A stretch of 64,000 nt of DNA, taken from Patiria miniata (Eukaryota > Echinodermata > Asteroidea > Valvatida > Asterinidae). Position 1 is the first letter of the stretch, and each line of letters starts with the position of its first letter. The notes under the pieces were generated by a model. That model saw nothing but the letters and a program-made list of their open reading frames with translations. It searched no databases and was not told where the DNA came from. Positions 58,980 to 64,000 of the stretch are shown piece after piece. The DNA is taken from positions 2,439,983-2,503,982 of the forward strand of contig NW_024037060.1 in the NCBI RefSeq assembly GCF_015706575.1. The letters run 5' to 3'. The position numbers and the translations under genes are program-made.

Positions 58980-59257
58980 GTCAGCGCAATAACTTGAGAA
59001 ATACTTTACTTAGGATCTTGATATTTGGTTTGTGGATTGTTCTTGATAGTCTTAACAAGCCTATTGATTTTCAAAGGTCAAGGTCACTATTGCTAAAACA
59101 ATAGAAATCTTGTCGACACGATAACTCGAGAAATTACTTTACTTAAGAATTTGAAATTTGGTTTTGGGGTTGTTTTTGGTATACTTCAGAAGCCTGTTGC
59201 TTTTGGGGCCGACAGGTCAAGGGTCAAGGTCACTATTGCTAAAACAATAGAAATCTT
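58980..59257 (+). repeat. 145-type satellite, two diverged units
   Basis: GTCAGCGCAATAACTTGAGA at 58980 and GTCGACACGATAACTCGAGA at 59112. AAAGGTCAAGGTCACTATTG ends the first and GGTCAAGGGTCAAGGTCACT is near the end of the second. Confidence 0.85.
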
Positions 59258-59353
59258 CCAACGTTAGGGGTACTGACTTTATAAAACCTGCCAGCATGCC
59301 AGGGGATTGCGCAAGTCTCACTTGCAGTATTTTTTTCTCTGTCGTTACAACAG

Positions 59354-59439
59354 TCCTTCTATTTAGTAACCGCCAGTACTATCAACATCATACTGCTGAG
59401 GAAGGACATGTGTCATTGGTCCAAAGGTGTTCAGATCAG
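59354..59439 (+). pseudogene. Copy B exon 25' (open frame)
   Basis: [20 protein letters not shown] and then HWSKGVQIR. 86 bases, one replacement (N to I). Confidence 0.92.
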
Positions 59440-59963
59440 GTAGGTCAATGTTGGTGAGACCTGTGCCTATACCGGCTCCCACCAGGGTGCAGACCAGTAA
59501 ATACATTACCACTTCAAAAAAATCAGGGAAAGTCCTTACTCTCCAAGGTGTTTAAGACATACAGCAAAGCAAAACGTGGTTCGATCACCCTCTTTTACTT
59601 AAAATTTTGGTGGGGTTGACCAATGACTTCTGATATTATTCTCGAAAGATGACCACCCCTAAAAGTCCATCACAATTTTGAAAATGTTTTGTTGACTCCA
59701 TTGCAAAATAAACCGATTTCTGGTCCAATTTCGTCGAAGTTTTCTCTGGAATTTAAGTTCAAATCTGGATAAGATCCTGGAGCCGTACTTGCTACAAACC
59801 CTCATGAGCAAGGACCACAAAACTCTCTTTAAAAAAAATGTGGGCATAAAAATGGTGATTTTGGTGTCCTTGTTGTGTTCTTGAAAGACAAATGTTATTT
59901 TTTTCAGCAGTTTTATGGAATGCTGCTTAACTTTATAACCATTTTCATATTGTGTGGGCTTAG

Positions 59964-60138
59964 GTACAATATGAGTGAGTTGGAAGAGTGGCTACGGAGC
60001 AGCAGACTCTACGATCGCAACATGGAGGAGACGTTGGAGCCCCTGGTCCAGATAGCTCAGCTGCTTCAGGTCAAGAAGAGAACGGAAGACGACGTCAGGC
60101 TCATCTGCGAAACCTGCACGAAACTCACTACAACACAG
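59964..60138 (+). pseudogene. Copy B exon 26' (open frame)
   Basis: [59 protein letters not shown]. 175 bases, three replacements. Donor GTATGC. No homologue of terminal exon 27 follows in the 3.9 kb that remain. Confidence 0.92.
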
Positions 60139-60892
60139 GTATGCTATCGATGTCTTGAAGTTTAAACGTGTGTGAAAACTGACAAAAGTGAGACTAAATA
60201 AAGACTGTTCTTGCATAGTTGGGTTGGACCCAAATGTCTCACTTAAAGAAATTATGGGGAGTTACTCACTCACTTACTCACTCATTGGGCAATAAGCTGT
60301 CCCGCTAGATCGAGAAAAAAATAACCTGGAATCATGAGAGAGGCACAAGAGTTTTTCTTTTGAAGTCATTCTGTTGACCCAACAGATTGTTTGTGACTAA
60401 TAGTTGATTCTTTTTAATAAAGTGTTGTATTTTTATTCTTAGGGGGATTTTTTTTTTATTATTATTATTTTTAGAGGGGATTGGTTGTTATTGTTTTTTT
60501 AAAGCATTAGGGGAAATGGAATTTACCCTGATATGCTCTGAACATACTGATCTGAAAATTATGGCTATGAAGAGAAAACAAAACACCTGATTTTGAATTC
60601 CAGGGATGTAAATCCTCCTGGCACTTGCCCGATTTCAGGGTTTTTTTAATTTGTAAATAACGTATTGGCACCATACATGTGTGTATAGTTTTCCTTTATA
60701 GAGGAATCCGGCGACCAGGATTACAGGCTGTTGCTGCGGTGGTACCACGCACATGCTGCACGTGTTCTTAAAGACAAGGCTTACATACATTTTGGTTACC
60801 CTATTGGTTGAAGGAGCCCAGAGTGCATGCATACTACCCGAGTGCGACTCAAGTGAGCCTGGCACCACCGCAGAGAATGGCTGTCGCCGCGG

Positions 60893-61104
60893 ATCTATAT
60901 ATATAAGAGAGAGTTTAACTTGGCCTCCGAGACGATGTTTGCTCATGAAAGGATCCGAGACCGCGGGCTCCCGCGGCGCCAAAATCGCTCCACGTCCGTG
61001 GAAAAATACGGAGGGTGTCTTCCGCCGGGTCGGACGCTTCGGGTCGTCCTGATTTTCCCGTACGGACCGGCGATCCTTTTCGTCTATTTTTCGTGACTGC
61101 ATTT
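60893..61104 (+). repeat. Left arm of TATA-led inverted repeat
   Basis: ATCTATATATATAAGAGAGA, then TTGGCCTCCGAGACGATGTT, GCCAAAATCGCTCCACGTCC, GAGGGTGTCTTCCGCCGG, GTGACTGCATTTT. All of this recurs on the opposite strand at 61733-61903. 212 bases, GC-rich compared with its surroundings. Confidence 0.85.
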
Positions 61105-61418
61105 TGCACAGGAATTTTCCGTCGTGTGCGCTTTCACGTTGACTGCCTGGCCGCCCCCTGTGCTGGCTTTTCTGCGAGTCTAGACTGTGCAAGGTCAGCG
61201 AGGTCAACGTAGGGGTTTCGTTTACGTGTTCTACTCAGCCGTACTGCCAAAGCGTTCACCAAATTGTGATATGGGGTGACCTTGGTAAAATATTTTTTCT
61301 CCATGGTGCGTGGCCACCGAGTGCCCCTATTATTTCATATGCTTCGCTTGCCGCCCCTGCGCCGAGTGCAACGAATACTCAGAAGGACTACACATTAAGT
61401 ATGCCTTGCGCGGTCTGA

Positions 61419-61541
61419 CCAATCGAAAGTCTACACTGCGTAGTATATCCGGGCTATGCAAAACTGTCGATGGCAACGCGTACTGCAGCCTGCTTCACAC
61501 CCTGGAAACGAGGTTGGGTCTACGGTGCTCGCTATTTGCAT
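61419..61541. promoter_or_regulatory. CCAAT and octamer motifs between the inverted arms
   Basis: ACCAATCG (CCAAT at 61419-61423) and ATTTGCAT (61534-61541), the two motifs often found in histone and snRNA promoters. Both are short enough to occur by chance. Suggestive only because TATATAAG-type sequences lie in both flanking arms. Confidence 0.25.
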
Positions 61542-61732
61542 GATTTGAAGCACAAGCATGTGAGTGACGTGTATAGTGCTCTGTTGCATCCATCGTGTGT
61601 TAATACAGCTCCATGCTTCCACCAAGGCTGAGCGTTGTGAGTTCGCTGCCCGCCACAGTGTTGCGTTATAATTTCGGGGGCCTGTCTGGGATCAACGAAG
61701 GATCGATGCATTGCTTCAAACATCGCGATCTT

Positions 61733-61903
61733 AAACGCAGTCACACAAAAAATCAACGAAAATGTGTCCGATCCGGCGGAAGACACCCTCCACATTTTTC
61801 AACGGACGTGGAGCGATTTTGGCGTCGCGAAAGACCGCGGTCTCAGATCGTTTCAGGAGCAAACATTTCTCGGAGGCCGAGTAAAATTTGCTCTTATATA
61901 GAT
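61733..61903 (-). repeat. Right arm of TATA-led inverted repeat
   Basis: The minus strand reads ATCTATATAAGAGCAAATTT, ACTCGGCCTCCGAGAAATGT, CCGCCGGATCGGACAC and so on. It is about 30 bases shorter in the middle than the left arm. The arms face each other across 628 bases. Confidence 0.85.
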
Positions 61904-62079
61904 GGTTGACCCAAGTTGAATAACAGTTGACTCGACAAGTTCCTCGCAGACAGTCTCGCAAATTGTAAGACGTTCAAGTTTACGTTTGTTGAAGAGTCCA
62001 ATATACTGAAACTTAATTATGACCTTCTTAATCAGCCTTCGCCTGTGTACTACGGCAAGCCTTTCAAGTACGTTTTCTC

Positions 62080-62480
62080 ACAAATGCCACTGCCTCACAA
62101 AATGCCAATTTAACAGACCAAAGGGAACATTTACAGACTGTTGCCATGGTACATAATTATCATGGGCGTCAATCGGTGGGGGACGGGGAACCCCTCCACC
62201 CCCCCCCCCCAATTTTAAAGCGGTGGAGACTTTTTTGGTCCCCCCCCCCCACTTTTCTTCCCCGAATAAAAATTGTAGCTACTACATGTATAATGATTCC
62301 ATTACTCAGAATAGCTGATTCAATGACACCAAACTCGAAAATGATGTTTAAAAGATGATCTTCGTTTTCCAAATGCGACTGCCTCACAAAAAGCCAATTT
62401 AACAGACCAACGGCAACATTTACAGACAGTTGCCATGGTACATAATTATCATGTGCGTAAATCGACGGGGGACAGGGGAA

Positions 62481-62511
<31 letters not shown>

Positions 62512-62640
62512 ACCCCCACATTTTGAGGGGGGACATTGTTTGGTCTCCCCCCCCCCCCCCACACACACTTTTTCTTCCCCGAATAAAAATATTGTAGCCT
62601 ACAATAATGATTCTATTGCTCATAATACATGTAGCTGATT
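62080..62640. repeat. Tandem poly-C-bearing repeat, two units of about 300 bp
   Basis: ATGGTACATAATTATCATG, GGGGGAC, a poly-C block, CTTCCCCGAATAAAAAT, and AGCTGATTCAATGAC recur at about 300-base spacing. AGCTGATTCAATG followed by CCAAACTCGAAAATGATGTT also occurs in the hAT-like element (40138-40170), so this is probably the same transposon family. Confidence 0.7.
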
Positions 62641-62975
62641 CAATTACTCAAAACTCAAAACTTTCACAGATGATCTTTTGCTCAAATTGGTTTTAGTGAT
62701 CAGAAATTGCCTCAGATCACACCACAGAAATTGATATTCTTTAACTGCATGTCTCACCAACTATATCCCCCATTTACATTTAACTCCCCACATTTTCATC
62801 CCCAACACTACGCCCTACCCGATCTATGATCGGGTAAACCAGCTTGTTAGTCTATACACCTCAAATTTCAGACAAATATGTCAGAATTCACTTTACATCC
62901 CTTAAGTTCACATCTCTGTGATGTGAAAAATTCCATCAAAATTGGTTGCAGTACTCACTGCTACATCAGATTTGA

Positions 62976-63768
62976 ATATTACAAACAGTTCAGTCGCATC
63001 TTCCATAGACGACCACGCGCGTGAACATGTAGTGGCATGAACACGACACGCTCTACTCCATAGCGATTCTACACAAAGCAAAGAAAAAGACGGCCTCACG
63101 GCTGTTTCCAAGACTTTCAGTTTAATGCACACCGAGTTTAAATCAGAAGATATATTACTTAAACATTCTGGAGGAAAAGTTTTACAAAATGAACAACTAA
63201 ACATCCGTACCTGGTACATTTCCCTACTTGTGACAACACGCACATTTTGACTATTAACAGCAGAATGAGCAACGGAGATTTGCACACAATTGACAGCGTG
63301 ACCGGCGGGCTACCGTAGTGTGCGTACTGCACTGAAAGTTCCCGGATTCATGATGCGCCGTTACCTCAAGTAATAAATGCACACTTGGCACTGTAAAGAG
63401 GATTTTGTAAGCTTCATTTTGATCGGTCATTCAATCCAGTTGGTAAAACTAAGACCCCGTACCTAGGACCAAACAAATTTGTCTACTCAACAGTCCTTTG
63501 GCTGCCATAAAATATGGCGAACATCATTTTGCTACGCTCCACCACTGTGTTGTTACAAAAGTAACAACTTAACGCGCGCGCGCCCACGCGATCAGGCGAT
63601 GGAAGACTTGTACTGACACACACGGCGTATACACACATGCAAGGGATAAACGCAATTGCTGCGACAAAAAACGTTCCACACGCACTTCACATAATCAATA
63701 ACTGACTTGATAAAGTTGAATACTGCTGTTCATGTTGCGACTCGCCGTGTACAAACTGTTTGTAATGA
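62976..63768. mobile_element. TIR element inserted into a SINE-linked repeat
   Basis: Ends ATTACAAACAGTT and AACTGTTTGTAAT are inverted repeats. To the left stands TTGCAGTACTCACTGCTACA with TCAGATTTGA, and to the right ACTAGCCAGCTGACC. In the SINE copies at 36619 and 54890 these two parts are joined (TATCAGATT..CCAGCCAGC). A frame of 125 codons on the minus strand spans the left half and shows no known domain. Confidence 0.65.
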
Positions 63769-63862
63769 CTAGCCAGCTGACCTGAGCAAGCTCAGTGGTT
63801 GAGTGGTAAGACATCTGCACTAGTAAGCAGGAGGTCATGGGTTCGAGTCCCACCTGAGAAAG
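63769..63862 (+). mobile_element. tRNA-derived SINE head
   Basis: Box A AGTGGTTGAGTGGTAAGAC, a CTGC-ACTAGTA-AGCAG stem-loop in the anticodon-arm position, and box B GGTTCGAGTCCC. Best preserved of the four family members seen. No aminoacyl-stem match supports a functional tRNA. Confidence 0.75.
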
Positions 63863-64000
63863 CATTTAATTTTCGTTTCCAGCAAGCTCTTGTAAAACAT
63901 TGAGTGTACAGTGGTTCTTTATTACGCCATTGAAGGCCAAACACAAAAGTATAATTGGTTGTTTTTTAATAAGATGGAATTTTTATCGGCGGTTGAGGGG

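Larger units (their letters stand above)
58443..59328. mobile_element. CCCCCTGGC-ended repeat element, insertion 2 (copy B only)
   Basis: Left CCCCCCTGGCTGTAAGCC, then GGAGGGGGATATTGCGATAG; right GCATGCCAGGGGATTGCGCA, then AGTCTCACTTGCAGTA. It lies in the T run where copy A reads CCTTTTTTTTCTGTCG. The interior holds a tandem pair of TIR elements and two 145-type satellite units, quite unlike insertion 1. Confidence 0.7.
50270..60138 (+). pseudogene. Copy B: partial tandem duplicate of the myosin V globular-tail exons
   Basis: Eight blocks homologous to exons 19-26 of the upstream gene, same order and strand, with the same splice borders and similar introns. The terminal exon and everything before exon 19 are missing. 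Exon 19' and 20' are each out of frame. Exons 21'-26' are open and phase-consistent. Exon differences are few (72 of 72 identical in 24'; a few per cent elsewhere), while introns differ more and carry different insertions. It is unlikely to make a myosin tail alone, since no start, no rod and no last exon are present. It may be a relic, a splice-in alternative, or a second haplotype placed in tandem by assembly. Confidence 0.85.
60139..64000 (+). other. Region after copy B: no confident gene
   Basis: Holds the inverted-repeat island (60893-61903), tandem poly-C repeats (62080-62640) and a SINE split by a TIR element (62930-63862). Open frames here (such as 190 codons on the minus strand at 60635-61207) show no recognisable domain. 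Confidence 0.5.

Noticed and set aside
60635-61207. 190-codon minus-strand frame over the inverted-repeat island
   Set aside because: GC-rich sequence with few stops. The product shows no recognisable domain and the frame crosses one arm of the palindrome. Kept only as part of that island.
62908-63285. 125-codon minus-strand frame inside the TIR element at 62976-63768
   Set aside because: No transposase motif or other domain seen, and it crosses the left boundary of the element.
63769-63862. Functional tRNA gene
   Set aside because: Boxes A and B are good, but no acceptor-stem pairing is evident and the same unit recurs three more times with decay, as a SINE does.
1-64000. CRISPR arrays, operons, bacterial promoters or ribosome binding sites
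   Set aside because: The sequence is clearly a spliced animal gene. The tandem repeats lack spacer structure.

Overview
This window is animal nuclear DNA. It has GT-AG introns, AT-rich non-coding sequence dense with small DNA transposons and tRNA-derived SINEs, many long poly-C/poly-G runs, and repeated TACATGTA-type motifs. The coding sequence is most like an invertebrate class V myosin. A marine deuterostome invertebrate (echinoderm, hemichordate or cephalochordate) is my best guess. That rests on repeat style and protein similarity from memory, so the phylum is not proven.

The main gene is an unconventional myosin V (MYO5-like) on the + strand. It enters the window already inside the motor domain. 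I can place 27 consecutive exons between 1 and 43107: distal motor, converter, six IQ motifs, coiled-coil rod and cargo-binding globular tail (GTD, with the DIL domain), ending at a stop codon at 43105-43107. Exon phases agree at every junction. The only reading-frame breaks are one missing G in exon 13 and a compensating -1/+1 pair in the last exon, all in or near short runs, so sequence errors are plausible. A candidate alternative first exon in intron 8 (14485-14559) could start a tail-only isoform.

From 43.1 to 49.1 kb lies the 3' flank, with an AATAAA signal at 43821, a LINE 3' remnant and a tRNA-SINE. At 49.2-50.03 kb there is a damaged MAP3K-like (TKL) kinase domain without introns.

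From about 50.27 to 60.14 kb the GTD exons of the myosin (homologues of exons 19-26) occur a second time, in the same order and strand, without the terminal exon. The first two of these exons are frame-broken. The remaining six keep an open, phase-consistent frame, one with a clean 60-base in-frame loss. Introns of the two copies differ by several mobile-element insertions with visible empty sites in the other copy. Copy A has a Harbinger-like element with a nested hAT, a GAGTAC-rich TIR element and a MITE. Copy B has two insertions of a CCCCCTGGC-ended family, a 1-kb (GGGT)n array, 145-bp satellites carrying nuclear-receptor-like AGGTCA motifs, and a 33-base scrap of the 18S rRNA 3' end. A true segmental duplication and a mis-placed second haplotype are both possible.

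From 60.1 kb to the end I see no confident gene. There is a GC-richer island with a 170-210 bp inverted repeat that starts with TATA boxes, two tandem poly-C-bearing repeats related to the hAT block, and a SINE split by a TIR element.
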